Shown piece by piece: positions 6,659 through 15,405 of a stretch of 48,301 bases of DNA. The stretch covers positions 1 to 48,301 of the forward strand of contig JACRBC010000010.1 of assembly GCA_016213245.1 (NCBI GenBank), written 5' to 3'. Position 1 is the first letter of the stretch, and every line of letters starts with the position of its first letter. The position numbers and the translations under genes were made by a program. The stretch comes from Candidatus Solibacter usitatus (GTDB taxonomy: Bacteria > Acidobacteriota > Terriglobia > Bryobacterales > Bryobacteraceae). The notes below the pieces were generated by a model. It worked only from the letters and a program-made list of their open reading frames with translations. It was not told where the DNA came from and did not search any database.

Positions 6659-7600
6659 TCACACGGCGAGGCGGCGCTGGAAGTACTCGATGGTGCTGAC
6701 GAGGCCGTCTTTGAGGGCGACGGAGGGTTGCCAGCCGAGTTTTCCGGTGGCGAGGGAGATATCGGGCTGGCGCTGGATGGGGTCGTCCTGGGGGAGGGGT
6801 TTCTGGACGATTTCGGACTTGGAGCCGGTGAGGGAGATGACGAGGCCGGCGAGCTCGCGGATGGTGAACTCGCGCGGATTGCCGATGTTGACGGGGCCGG
6901 TGAGGCCCTCGGTGTTCATGAGGCGCCAGAGGCCGTCGATCAGGTCGGAGACGAAGCAGAAGGAGCGGGTCTGGCTGCCGTCGCCGTAGATGGTGATGGG
7001 CTGGTTGCGGAGGGCCTGGACGATGAAGTTGGAGACGACGCGGCCGTCGTTGACGGCCATGCGGGGGCCGTAGGTATTGAAGATGCGGACGATGCGGATA
7101 TCGACGTTGTTCTGGCGGTGGTAATCCATCATGAGGGTCTCGGCGACGCGTTTGCCCTCGTCGTAGCAACTGCGGATGCCGATGGGGTTGACGTGGCCCC
7201 AGTAGGCCTCGGTCTGGGGGTGGACTTTGGGGTCGCCGTAGACCTCGGAGGTGGAGGCCTGGAGGATGCGGGCGCGGACGCGCTTGGCGAGGCCGAGCAT
7301 GTTGATGGCGCCCATGACGCTGGTCTTGATGGTTTTGACGGGGTTGTACTGATAGTGGATGGGGGAGGCGGGGCAGGCGAGGTTGTAGATCTGGTCGACC
7401 TCGAGGAGGATGGGGTGGACGATGTCGTGGCGGAGGAGTTCGAAGCGCGGGTTGCCGAGCAGGTGGGCGACGTTGTCCTTGGAGCCGGTGAAGAAATTGT
7501 CGAGGCAGATGACGTCGACGCCGGAGGCGACGAGGCGGTCGCAGAGATGGCTGCCGAGAAAGCCGGCGCCGCCGGTGACCAGGACGCGTAGACTGGGCAA
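6659..7600 (-). CDS. UDP-glucuronate decarboxylase (UDP-xylose synthase), TTG start
   Basis: A 313-residue extended short-chain dehydrogenase. It begins with [20 protein letters not shown] (NAD-binding Rossmann fold), has [17 protein letters not shown] with the catalytic Ser/Thr and the Y-x-x-x-K pair in [11 protein letters not shown], then [10 protein letters not shown] and the family segment [18 protein letters not shown]. The reaction is UDP-glucuronate to UDP-xylose plus CO2. No ATG or GTG fits: a TTG (7598-7600 on the plus strand) gives the proper N terminus and has GGAGG about 8 bases upstream. It probably supplies sugars for surface glycans. Confidence 0.93.
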   Translation of the reverse strand: MPSLRVLVTGGAGFLGSHLCDRLVASGVDVICLDNFFTGSKDNVAHLLGNPRFELLRHDIVHPILLEVDQIYNLACPASPIHYQYNPVKTIKTSVMGAINMLGLAKRVRARILQASTSEVYGDPKVHPQTEAYWGHVNPIGIRSCYDEGKRVAETLMMDYHRQNNVDIRIVRIFNTYGPRMAVNDGRVVSNFIVQALRNQPITIYGDGSQTRSFCFVSDLIDGLWRLMNTEGLTGPVNIGNPREFTIRELAGLVISLTGSKSEIVQKPLPQDDPIQRQPDISLATGKLGWQPSVALKDGLVSTIEYFQRRLAV

Positions 7601-7788
7601 TTGACGCACCTCCAAGGAACGTATTTTCGCATTTTTTGGCGGATACCCGCGGGCGGCGGCGCTGGCGGGGGGCGTATCCGGATCGCCACGAAGGGAAGTA
7701 CAGGCCTCATGGCGCGAGGGACATCTGCCGAAGAGAGGGCAGAGGCCCCGGTCCGGCGCTGCTGCTAGGATGAGGTGGGGTTTGGGGT

Positions 7789-8718
7789 GTGAGTGGCATG
7801 AAGGTACTAGTCGCCGACGACAGCCTGGTGATGCGAAGATTGCTCGAGTCCACGTTGCAGGGCTGGGGCTTCGACGTGGTTTGCTCGCAGGACGGGGAGG
7901 ATGCGCTGGAGATATTGCTGGGGCCGGAGGCGCCGCAACTGGCGATTCTGGACTGGATGATGCCGGGGCTGCCGGGACCGGAGATCTGCCGCAAGGTGAG
8001 GGCGCGGCGGACATCGGGTTACACCTACATTCTGCTGCTGACGTCGCGGGGGCGGCGGGAGGACATCGTCGAGGGGATGGGGGCGGGCGCGGACGACTAC
8101 GTGGTGAAGCCGTTCGACAAGCACGAACTGGAGGTGCGGCTGCGGGCCGGGCGGCGGATCATCGACCTGCAATCTGAGCTGCTGCGGGTGCAGGAGGCGC
8201 TGCGGGAGCAGGCGACGCACGACGCGCTGACGGGCTTGTGGAACCGGGCGAGCGCGCTGGAGGCGCTGGAGCGCGAGAGCGCCAGGGCGGCGCGGGAGAA
8301 CCGGCCGCTGGGGGTGGTGATGATCGACATCGATCACTTCAAGCAGGTGAACGACCAGCATGGCCATCAAGCGGGCGATGAGATTCTGCGGGCGTTCGGG
8401 GCGCGCCTGACCGGTGTGATGAGGCCCTACGATTTCCTCGGCCGCTACGGCGGGGAGGAGTTCCTGGCGGTGGTGCCGGGCTGCGACGCGGCGGGTCTCA
8501 ATTCCCACGCCGAACGGATGCGGGCGGTGGTGGAGGGGCTGCCGTTCCGAGCCGGCGGGGTGGAGTTTCACATCACGGCGAGTTTCGGTCTGAGCGCCAA
8601 GCCGGGGGAAGGAGCGGTGGACTGCGAAGGACTGCTGCGCGCCGCCGACGACGCGCTGTACCTGGCCAAGCGGCAGGGGCGCAACCGTGCCGTGTACCTG
8701 CCGCCGCAGGGGGGGTGA
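7789..8718 (+). CDS. Response regulator with GGDEF domain (PleD-like diguanylate cyclase)
   Basis: A 309-residue protein. Residues about 4-125 form a receiver domain: acidic ADDS near the start, phosphoacceptor Asp in [10 protein letters not shown], and KPF with the conserved Lys. Residues about 140-300 form a GGDEF domain with [21 protein letters not shown] and an active RYGGEEF signature. An R-x-x-D inhibitory site (RPYD) lies exactly five residues before GGEEF, so product inhibition by c-di-GMP is expected. GTG at 7789 is chosen because AGGTGG lies 10 bp upstream; the ATG at 7798 is possible. It ends 4 bp from the convergent amidase gene. Confidence 0.95.
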   Translation: MSGMKVLVADDSLVMRRLLESTLQGWGFDVVCSQDGEDALEILLGPEAPQLAILDWMMPGLPGPEICRKVRARRTSGYTYILLLTSRGRREDIVEGMGAGADDYVVKPFDKHELEVRLRAGRRIIDLQSELLRVQEALREQATHDALTGLWNRASALEALERESARAARENRPLGVVMIDIDHFKQVNDQHGHQAGDEILRAFGARLTGVMRPYDFLGRYGGEEFLAVVPGCDAAGLNSHAERMRAVVEGLPFRAGGVEFHITASFGLSAKPGEGAVDCEGLLRAADDALYLAKRQGRNRAVYLPPQGG

Positions 8719-8722
8719 GCCG

Positions 8723-10129
8723 TTAGCGGGTTGAGTTCTGCTCCCGCAGCGCAGCGCGCTGGGTCTGGCCGAGCCCCGAGGCGTACTGCTGGACGCCTTT
8801 GAAGAGGGCTTCGGCGATGCGCTGGCGCTGATCCGGTTTCTTGAGCAGGACCTCGTCGCGGGGGTTGCTGACGAAGCCGATCTCGGCCAGCACGGCGGGC
8901 ATGGAGGCTCCGATGAGGACGACGAAGGGGGCCATTTTGACGCCGCGGTTCCGGGTGGCGGGGTTCATCTTGGCCCAGGTGGAGTAGAGAGAGGACTGGA
9001 CGCGGCCGGCGAATTCCTGGGACTCCACCATTTTGTCTTTCAGGGCGATTTTCTGTATGAGTTCCCGCAGCTCGAAAATTGACTTGCCATGGCTGGCATT
9101 TTCGCGGGCGGCGACATCGAGCGATTCCTTCGAATTGGTGAAATTGAGGTAATAGACCTCGGCGCCGGAGATGGCCTTGAGGGGAGAGGAATTGGCGTGG
9201 ATGGAGAGGAAGAGGTCGGCTTTGGTCTGGTTGGCGATGGCGCCGCGCTCCTCCAAGGGCACGAAGACATCGGAGTTGCGGGTGTAGATGACCTCGGCTC
9301 CGAGGCGCTGCTCGATGAGCGAACCGAGGCGCAGGGTCACGTCGAGGACGAGGTCCTTTTCGGCCAGTCCGGTGGGCCCGGTGCTGCCGTGATCGTTGCC
9401 GCCATGGCCGGCATCGAGGACGACTTTGCCGATTTTGAGCCCCAGGGCGCGGGTGAGCGACCGGGAGCCCTGGGCGTTGGGGCGGGCGGCGCGGGGTGTA
9501 TTGTCGGGGAGGCCGGAGGAGGGAGGAAGCGGCTGGGTCGCCGGTTCGGGTTCCAACTGCGGGCGCGAATCCACCACGGGTTTTGGCGGCGGTTCGCTGC
9601 GCTGCGGCTCCGGCTTGGGAGGAGTGGGCGGCGGAGGGGCGGCGTCGATTTTCTCCACCGCGGTGCGGCTTTGGGCGACGGCGGCGGGCGCGCCGCGCTG
9701 TCCGGCTGGGCGCACCTCGATCATGACGCGGTTGGGGTTGGCCAGTTGGGAGATTTCCTGCTCGACGGGGGCTTCGAGGTCGAGCACGACGCGGGTGACG
9801 AGCGCATCCTTCTGGGCCACGCGGATCTGGCGGACGAGTTTGTCGCCCACTTTGACGACGTGGAGCGCCTTGCCGCCGAGGCGCATGCGGGCCTCGGCGA
9901 TGTCGACGGCGATGCGGTCGGGGGAGGTCAAGACCTCGTACTTGACGCGGACCTCGCCGCTGACCTCGACGGCGACGCGGGTGGTGTTACCCAGGGACCA
10001 GAAGCGGATGGAGGTGACCGCGGGCGCCTGTGCGGGGGGCGCGGCGGCCGGGGTCTGAGCCGGCGCGGCCAGCATGGCGCTCCAGAGCGCCAGGTGGCGG
10101 AGCAGCAGGCCGGGCCGGGTCTTTCTCAG
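8723..10129 (-). CDS. AMIN-domain N-acetylmuramoyl-L-alanine amidase, probable CTG start
   Basis: A secreted cell-wall amidase that cuts the bond between MurNAc and the peptide, usually at division septa. From the first ATG (10075) the protein lacks a full signal peptide. Extending to a CTG at 10129 adds LRKTRPGLLLRHLALWSA, giving a basic n-region, a hydrophobic core and an APA cleavage site. AGGAGG sits 5 bases before this CTG, and an in-frame TAG just upstream excludes longer starts. Domains: AMIN (about residues 35-140), proline-rich linker, Amidase_3 with zinc/catalytic residues in DAGHGGNDHG, EKDLVLD, SIHANSS and AEIGFVSNP. Confidence 0.93.
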   Translation of the reverse strand: MRKTRPGLLLRHLALWSAMLAAPAQTPAAAPPAQAPAVTSIRFWSLGNTTRVAVEVSGEVRVKYEVLTSPDRIAVDIAEARMRLGGKALHVVKVGDKLVRQIRVAQKDALVTRVVLDLEAPVEQEISQLANPNRVMIEVRPAGQRGAPAAVAQSRTAVEKIDAAPPPPTPPKPEPQRSEPPPKPVVDSRPQLEPEPATQPLPPSSGLPDNTPRAARPNAQGSRSLTRALGLKIGKVVLDAGHGGNDHGSTGPTGLAEKDLVLDVTLRLGSLIEQRLGAEVIYTRNSDVFVPLEERGAIANQTKADLFLSIHANSSPLKAISGAEVYYLNFTNSKESLDVAARENASHGKSIFELRELIQKIALKDKMVESQEFAGRVQSSLYSTWAKMNPATRNRGVKMAPFVVLIGASMPAVLAEIGFVSNPRDEVLLKKPDQRQRIAEALFKGVQQYASGLGQTQRAALREQNSTR

Positions 10130-10141
10130 AGAGTCCTCCTA
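10127..10141 (-). promoter_or_regulatory. Overlapping stop / Shine-Dalgarno / CTG junction
   Basis: On the minus strand the order is TAG (stop of the lytic transglycosylase) merged into AGGAGG, then five bases, then CTG. The stop codon is part of the ribosome-binding site of the amidase. This is the clearest evidence for a non-standard CTG start and for translational coupling. Confidence 0.6.
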
Positions 10142-10891
10142 TCGGGTTTTCAGGACGACGCGACCTTCGGCGTCGGTGGCCACGTCGAGTTGCCTGAGCG
10201 GCTCGGGTTTGATTTCGGCCGGGGCCGCGGCGGGTTCAGGCGGCTTTTGAACGGGTGGAGCAGCGGCCTGGCGGCGGCGGGCGTCGCCGTAGGTTCTGCC
10301 GACTTTGTACACGTATCGTTCGGTTTCCCGGTAGGGCGGCACGTCTCTGTACTTCATCACGGCGCCCTCGCCGGCGTTGTAGGCGGCCAGCGCGAGCCGG
10401 TCGTCCTTGAACATATCCTGGAGGTACTTCAGGTACTTGACTCCGGCGGCGATGTTTTCGCGCACGTCGAAGCTGTTGGCGGCGCCAAACCGCCGCGCGG
10501 TGGCAGGGATCAGTTGCATGAGCCCCTCGGCGCCCTTGGGAGAGACGGCCAGGGGGTCGTAGTTGCTCTCGACGCGGATGACGGAGTGCACCAGTAGCGG
10601 GTCCACGCTGTTGTCGCGGGCGGTCTGCTCGATGATTTCGCCCAGGCCGGCCGAGGCGGGCGGGTCCTTGCGGAGGCCGCCGTCCACCAGCACGGGAGGC
10701 ACGACGACGGGCGCGAGCGTCCTTGTCTGAACCGTTGGCTGAATCGCGCGCGGCGCCACCACGGAGGTGCGCACAAGGCGGCCGGTGCGGGCGTCGGCGC
10801 GCACGGTGGTGGTGAGGCGCAGGGCGGGCTCAGCCGCGGCGGCGGGCAGGGCGAACGAGGCGACGAGGATGCAGCCAAAACAGAACTTCAT
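10139..10891 (-). CDS. Secreted lytic transglycosylase (SLT/family 1)
   Basis: A 250-residue protein with a signal peptide (MKFCFGCILVASFALPAAAA) and an SLT domain at about residues 85-195. The catalytic Glu is in VIRVESNYDP, followed by PKGAEGLMQLIPATARRFG and the ALAAYNAGEGAV motif. It cleaves the glycan strand of peptidoglycan to an anhydro-muropeptide. The C-terminal tail is Pro/Ala-rich. Its TAG stop overlaps the ribosome-binding site of the downstream amidase, so the two wall hydrolases are made together. AAGGGA precedes the chosen ATG. Confidence 0.93.
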   Translation of the reverse strand: MKFCFGCILVASFALPAAAAEPALRLTTTVRADARTGRLVRTSVVAPRAIQPTVQTRTLAPVVVPPVLVDGGLRKDPPASAGLGEIIEQTARDNSVDPLLVHSVIRVESNYDPLAVSPKGAEGLMQLIPATARRFGAANSFDVRENIAAGVKYLKYLQDMFKDDRLALAAYNAGEGAVMKYRDVPPYRETERYVYKVGRTYGDARRRQAAAPPVQKPPEPAAAPAEIKPEPLRQLDVATDAEGRVVLKTR

Positions 10892-10993
10892 CAATTTGTT
10901 CCCTTGATTATAGACCCCGCGGGCGGCCGCGCCAATGGCAATTTGCCTGAGCGAGGGGCGGGAACGGGCCGGTGTCACTGCTAAGATTGTCTC

Positions 10994-11554
10994 ATGCGGG
11001 CTGCCGGATTCGTTCTGACGGGGGGACGCAGCAGCCGTTTGGGCCGGGACAAGGCGCTGCTGCCTTTCGCCGGCGCGACGCTGGTGGAGTGGGTGGCCGG
11101 GCAGGTGAGGCAAGCCGCCGGATCGGCGTGCCTGGTGGGCGCCACGGAGCGGTACGGGCATCTGGGCCTCCCGCTGATGGAGGAAAGATACCCTGGCCGC
11201 GGCCCCCTGAGCGGCATCGAGGCGGCGCTGAGGGAGGGCGGAGCGGAGTGGAGCCTGATCGCGGCGTGCGACCTGCCGGGAGTGGAGGCCCCGTTCCTGA
11301 AGGACCTGCTGGAGGCCGCTCTGGCTTCCGAGGCTGAAGCGGTGGTGGCCTGCGGCGCCGGCGGGCGGCTGGAGCCGCTGTGCGCGGTCTACCACGCCAG
11401 TCTCCACGGGGCGGTGGAGCAGGCGCTGGTGGAGAGCCGGTTGGCGGTCCATAAACTATTGGAAGATTGGGACATAGTGCGGTTTCCCGTGGCCGCCGGG
11501 CGACTTGTTTCGAACATCAACACGGCCGAGGAGTGGACCGCATGGGGGCAGTGA
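10994..11554 (+). CDS. mobA: Molybdenum cofactor guanylyltransferase MobA
   Basis: A 186-residue nucleotidyltransferase that attaches GMP to molybdopterin to form the guanine dinucleotide cofactor. The N terminus has FVLTGGRSSRLGRDKALLPF, the nucleotide-binding G-G-x-S-x-R-x-G-x-D-K signature. It is followed by GPLSGIEAAL, ACDLPGVEAPFL (metal-binding Asp) and the C-terminal SNINTAEEW seen in the family. It overlaps the following ABC ATPase gene by 13 bp. No molybdoenzyme is in view. Confidence 0.93.
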   Translation: MRAAGFVLTGGRSSRLGRDKALLPFAGATLVEWVAGQVRQAAGSACLVGATERYGHLGLPLMEERYPGRGPLSGIEAALREGGAEWSLIAACDLPGVEAPFLKDLLEAALASEAEAVVACGAGGRLEPLCAVYHASLHGAVEQALVESRLAVHKLLEDWDIVRFPVAAGRLVSNINTAEEWTAWGQ

Positions 11555-12306
11555 ACGACCGCTTTCCACACTACATCGAGTTCCGGCATGTCTCTAAGAC
11601 GTTCGATCACCCCGTATTAGTCGATTGCAGTTTTCACGTGGACCCGGGCGAGACGCTGGCGATCATCGGGCGAAGCGGGGTGGGCAAGAGCGTCAGCCTG
11701 CAGCACATCATGGGGTTTCTACGCCCGGATGAGGGACAGGTAATCGTCGCCCACCGGGACATCGGGGGACTGAGCGAGGCCGAGCTCCGCCTGATCCGCA
11801 AGAAGGTCACGATGGTGTTCCAGAGCGGCGCGCTGTTTGACTCGCTGACGGTAGGAGAGAACATCCTATTCTCGCTGGAGTTGCGGGAGGACTACGACGA
11901 ATCCAACAAGACGGACGTGGTGCGGGGGCTGCTGGACATGGTGGACCTAGCCGCCTACGAGGATGCGTATCCGGCCGACCTGTCCACGGGCTTCCGCCGC
12001 GCGGTGGCCATCGCGCGGGCGCTGGCGGCCCAGCCGGAGTGCGTGCTGTACGACGAGCCAACGACGATGGTGGACCCGCTCATGTCGGACGACATGGCGG
12101 CGCTGATGCTGCGGCTGAAGCGGCACCTGCGGCTGACCTCGATCGTTGTGACCCACGACCTGGACCTGATGCGGCGGGTGGCCGACAAGGTGGTGTTCCT
12201 GTACGAGGGGCGAGTGATTTACTTTGGCGGGATCGAGGGGATCGAGGATTGCCCGCACGCGCACGTGCGGGAGTTCCTGGCGATGGACAGGGTGGACCTG
12301 GGGTAG
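11542..12306 (+). CDS. ABC transporter ATP-binding protein, Mla/Mkl-like, atypical signature
   Basis: A 254-residue ATPase. Walker A is GRSGVGKS, the Q-loop is MVFQSGALFDSLTVGENILF (the GALF wording is typical of MlaF-type lipid transporters), Walker B is VLYDEPTT and the H-loop is VVTHDLD. The ABC signature reads LSTGFRRAVAIARAL instead of LSGG, and the D-loop has MVDP instead of GLDP. No MlaE permease or MlaD gene is adjacent, so the partners must be elsewhere. The ATG at 11542 is chosen because homologous sequence begins just after it; it overlaps mobA. Confidence 0.88.
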   Translation: MGAVNDRFPHYIEFRHVSKTFDHPVLVDCSFHVDPGETLAIIGRSGVGKSVSLQHIMGFLRPDEGQVIVAHRDIGGLSEAELRLIRKKVTMVFQSGALFDSLTVGENILFSLELREDYDESNKTDVVRGLLDMVDLAAYEDAYPADLSTGFRRAVAIARALAAQPECVLYDEPTTMVDPLMSDDMAALMLRLKRHLRLTSIVVTHDLDLMRRVADKVVFLYEGRVIYFGGIEGIEDCPHAHVREFLAMDRVDLG

Positions 12307-12436
12307 GCGCCGGGTGATGAGACAAACCACCAGCGCCGCTCGTTTCCGATGGCGACCGGCTTCGCCGGAACACGCAAGCGGGGTAAGCGTTGCAGAGATC
12401 GAGCGATCACCGTTCCGGCGCAGAGAGGCAACCACC

Positions 12437-13165
12437 ATGCAACCTGGCTCAGAAGAGCCTGGCGGCGCCGGGGAGGCGACGGTTGGTCCGCGGGCCACTC
12501 TGCCCATCAAAGGGCAGCCAGTCGACTCCGGCTCCCTGGTTTGTTCCTATCTCAGCCTGCGGAAGGCCGTTGGGATCATCGGCGCCGCCCTCCCCTTTGC
12601 GCTGGCCTTCGGCAGAGCGCTCCTTGAGGGCCCTGAATTACAGAGTTCGCTCAGCAGTTCCTACTATTCTGGGATGCGCGACCTGTTCGTGGGAAGCCTG
12701 TGTGCGATTGCGGTCTTCCTCATGCCGTACAGAGGCTACGAACGCATCGATGACATCGCCGGGGATGTGGCGTGCGTCTTCGGTGTGGGTAGAGCGCTGT
12801 TCCCCGCGGCGCCGGACCTGAATGCGACGGCGGGGCAGAAGCTGATCGGCGCCCTGCATTTCACGTTCGCGGCGCTGTTCTTCCTGACGGTGGCGTACTT
12901 CGCCCTCGTCCTGTTCAGGAAGACCGACCCGTCGAAGACTCCGACGCACCGGAAGTTGCAGAGAAACGCCGTGTATGCCGTTTGCGGCTGCACGATGTTG
13001 GCCTGCCTGGCGTTGATCGCGGTTCTGGCCGCGCTGCCAGACGGGGCGCCCATCAAGAGGATCCATCCGGTGTTCTGGCTGGAATCCCTGGCCATCGTCG
13101 CGTTCGGCGTTTCGTGGCTCACCAAAGGCGAGGCCATCCTGAAGGACCAAGAGGGGGTGACCTGA
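12437..13165 (+). CDS. Six-helix membrane protein of unknown function
   Basis: A 242-residue protein with a 40-residue soluble start and six probable membrane helices, beginning near AVGIIGAALPFALAFG, MRDLFVGSLCAIAVFLMPY, IAGDVACVFGVGRALF, LHFTFAALFFLTVAYFALVL, VYAVCGCTMLACLALIAVL and FWLESLAIVAFGVSWL. The SSYYSGMRDLFVGSL loop and RGYERIDDIAGD segment look conserved, and I have the impression of a recurrent uncharacterised family, but I cannot name a function. GAGAGG precedes the ATG. It follows the ABC ATPase by 130 bp and may or may not be its partner. Confidence 0.7.
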   Translation: MQPGSEEPGGAGEATVGPRATLPIKGQPVDSGSLVCSYLSLRKAVGIIGAALPFALAFGRALLEGPELQSSLSSSYYSGMRDLFVGSLCAIAVFLMPYRGYERIDDIAGDVACVFGVGRALFPAAPDLNATAGQKLIGALHFTFAALFFLTVAYFALVLFRKTDPSKTPTHRKLQRNAVYAVCGCTMLACLALIAVLAALPDGAPIKRIHPVFWLESLAIVAFGVSWLTKGEAILKDQEGVT

Positions 13166-13409
13166 CCCGTTTTCCATCCGTCAGGTTGTGCAACTCCGTT
13201 CCGTTCCTTCGCCGACTTGATGGCTGTGTTGTGCGCAGGCGCTGCCGATAGGTGGATCACGCTGCCGACAGTCCGCGCCTCATCCCGATAGGCGGCCGGC
13301 TTGTGTTTGGCCCAGCGGATAGACGAAGGGAGTCCGGAGTAGCGGGAGGCGGAGCGGACTTGAATCATCGCGCCGGCAACGGTGGGTTTCCGGAGCTGAC
13401 TGGTGCACG

Positions 13410-13877
13410 CTAAGCGCCGACGTTCGCTCCGGCGGAGTCTGGCGCCTGCGCCAGCCGGCGGGCGGCGCGCCTGCGGACACGGGCCAGTTTATCGGAGGGA
13501 AGTCCGGCCGGATCCTCCGCAGCCGGGTTGGGGGTACGGTTGCGCAGGTTGGCCTCGAGCAAGCGGACGGTCATCCGGGCCTGGTGGTGATCGCTGGCCT
13601 GCGTCCGGGCCACCATCAGCGCCAGGAGGAACAAGGCAGCCACAATCAGGTCCACGGCGCTTTCCAGCGGCCGGCTGCCCAATCCGATTACGCCCTCATT
13701 CTTCAGGACTCTGAGGCCCTGCTCGATGGAGATGAGCCCGATGAAGGCGATCAGGTAACGGTCGTCCCACCATTTCATGTGGCCTACCAGGCGCGCGCTT
13801 TTGTAAAGGGTGAGGAGGCAGCACAGTAGCGTCAGCGCCGCCAGCGGGTTGGCCTGCATCATCCTCCAGATGGTCAT
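13410..13877 (-). CDS. Small membrane protein next to pseudokinase
   Basis: A 155-residue protein, not recognised. Three hydrophobic segments are visible (LAALTLLCCLLTLYKSARLV, YLIAFIGLISIEQGLRVL, ESAVDLIVAALFLLALMVA), followed by an Arg-rich cytoplasmic tail of about 60 residues. It starts 16 bp after the stop of the upstream hybrid kinase gene on the same strand, so it is probably co-transcribed with it. It may be a membrane anchor or sensor for the neighbouring signalling proteins; this is inference from position only. Confidence 0.65.
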   Translation of the reverse strand: MTIWRMMQANPLAALTLLCCLLTLYKSARLVGHMKWWDDRYLIAFIGLISIEQGLRVLKNEGVIGLGSRPLESAVDLIVAALFLLALMVARTQASDHHQARMTVRLLEANLRNRTPNPAAEDPAGLPSDKLARVRRRAARRLAQAPDSAGANVGA

Positions 13878-13893
13878 CGTCCGGCACTTCCCT

Positions 13894-15405
13894 TCATGCT
13901 TGATCCAGCAGCGTTTTGACCGCCTGGCGGAACTCCGCCGCCTGAAACGGTTTCGGCATGGTGGCGTCGGCGCCGAGGCACTCGGCCGCCTTGAGGTACT
14001 CCCTGCGGTGGCCCGACACGGCCAGGATCCTGAGTTGGTGATTCCGCCGGCAAATCTTCCTGATGGTTTCCAGTCCCTCGCATTGTGGCATCACGAGGTC
14101 CAGCACCATGAGGTCAAAATGGGCGCCCTGCAGGCTCTCGGCGGCTTGAATGCCGTTCTCCACGTCGAACACCTCGTAGCCGTCCATCTCCAACAGCCGT
14201 TTCATGAGGGCGCGCACCGAGACCTCGTCCTCCACCACCAGGACCCTGGCCCTGTTGTTTCTCTCACAGGCCACATCCTCCAGCATCTCCCGCACGTCAG
14301 GCCCGTCGAACGGCTTCCGCAGGATCCGGCAGGCACGCGGCAGGGTGGAGGGCGCCGCGCGCCCCGCCTGCGCGGTGAAGATCAACTGCGTGCACGGGCT
14401 CTCCTGAAGCAGGATGCGGCTGATGTCCTCTCCGCCGACGCCGCGGCATTCCGCATCGACGATGAGCACATCGAAGGTGCCGGGGTCGCACTTGATGCGC
14501 TCGAGCGCCTGCAGTCCGCTCTCCACGCGCACCACTTCGCGGGCGGAATCTCCCAACGCCTCGCGAAGGCGGCGGAGTTCCTCGCCATCGGGCTCGGCCA
14601 CCAGCACACGCAATCCCCGGTTGGAGGTCTGCGCGGTCCTGCTTCCCCTACCGCAGCCGGTCCTACCCATCTCGTCGCAGACGGGAAGCATCAAGCTCAG
14701 TACCCAGGCCCCATCCTGGCCGCTATCGAGATGGACGCTCCCCCCCCAACTCCGAATCGTCTTCTCGATGCTGGACAAGCCCAGCGGCGGCTCCGGCGTA
14801 GTTCGGGCGGCCTCGTTGACGTGCCCGCGAATCTCCACAAGGCCGCAGGAAGCGACACACTCGGCCGTGACTCGCGAAACGCGGATCGACACGGCCCCGG
14901 TTCCCTGCGGATGGCGAAGCTGAACCGTGGCCAGCCAGCCCACGATGGCACGGTCCAGCAGCGGCGCAACGGCCCTCACCAGCGTCACGCCCGGCTCAAC
15001 GATCACCCTGAGTCCCAGCTCGGCTCCAAAAAGCCCTGTCAGAAGCGGCTCGAGCTGGCCCACGTGTTGTTCCAGCCGCACCACTTGCGTGGCCTCCGGT
15101 GCGGCGCACGATTCCAGTTCCAGACGCTGAATCAGCGCCGTCATGGCAGCCGCCCTGCGTCCCGCGGCGAGCGCTTCCACCAGCATCGGCTCCCCGTGCG
15201 AGGCATTCCACAAATCGCCGTCCATGTAGCTGAGGAAGCCGTTCAATACGGTCATCTGATTGTTCAATGCGTGCAGGTAGCTGCGCATCACCGCCCGTCT
15301 AAGGGCCCCGCCGCCGGCCTCGATGAACTCCGCCATCATGCCGTCCAGGAGGGAATCGCACCGCGTTTCGCCGAAGATCCGCGTGTCTGTCTCTGCCTGG
15401 GTCAT
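13894..15405 (-). CDS. Degenerate histidine kinase with two C-terminal receiver domains
   Basis: A 503-residue soluble protein. Residues about 30-100 resemble a HisKA dimerisation domain with His in YLHALNNQMTVLNGF. Residues about 110-245 occupy the place of the ATPase domain, but I see no N-box Asn (the helix reads LLDRAIVGWLATVQ) and only a weak glycine box (PLGLSSIEKTIRSWGG). Two receivers follow: residues about 268-375 (Asp in VLIVDAE, KPF) and 385-500 (VEDE, Asp in MVLDLVMP, KPF). It is probably a pseudokinase acting as a phosphate hub. AAAGGAG precedes the ATG. It is divergent from the kinase at 15816. Confidence 0.85.
   Translation of the reverse strand: MTQAETDTRIFGETRCDSLLDGMMAEFIEAGGGALRRAVMRSYLHALNNQMTVLNGFLSYMDGDLWNASHGEPMLVEALAAGRRAAAMTALIQRLELESCAAPEATQVVRLEQHVGQLEPLLTGLFGAELGLRVIVEPGVTLVRAVAPLLDRAIVGWLATVQLRHPQGTGAVSIRVSRVTAECVASCGLVEIRGHVNEAARTTPEPPLGLSSIEKTIRSWGGSVHLDSGQDGAWVLSLMLPVCDEMGRTGCGRGSRTAQTSNRGLRVLVAEPDGEELRRLREALGDSAREVVRVESGLQALERIKCDPGTFDVLIVDAECRGVGGEDISRILLQESPCTQLIFTAQAGRAAPSTLPRACRILRKPFDGPDVREMLEDVACERNNRARVLVVEDEVSVRALMKRLLEMDGYEVFDVENGIQAAESLQGAHFDLMVLDLVMPQCEGLETIRKICRRNHQLRILAVSGHRREYLKAAECLGADATMPKPFQAAEFRQAVKTLLDQA

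Noticed and set aside
9089..10597. 502-residue plus-strand open frame
   Set aside because: Antisense to the amidase and lytic transglycosylase genes, both with catalytic motifs; the frame has only Gly/Asp/Val-rich content.
10900..10993. Sigma-54 promoter (TGGCA...TTGC) upstream of mobA
   Set aside because: The spacing between the GG and GC elements is too short (6 instead of 10 bases).
12736..13368. 210-residue minus-strand frame in the gap after the membrane protein
   Set aside because: Most of it is antisense to the six-helix membrane protein; the unique part (13166-13368) matches nothing I know.
13336..13375. Possible att-like copy of the tRNA-Ser 3-prime end at the left edge of the signalling cluster
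   Set aside because: Only scattered similarity (GGCGGAG, TTGAA) to the tRNA end at 23309; not enough for a direct repeat.
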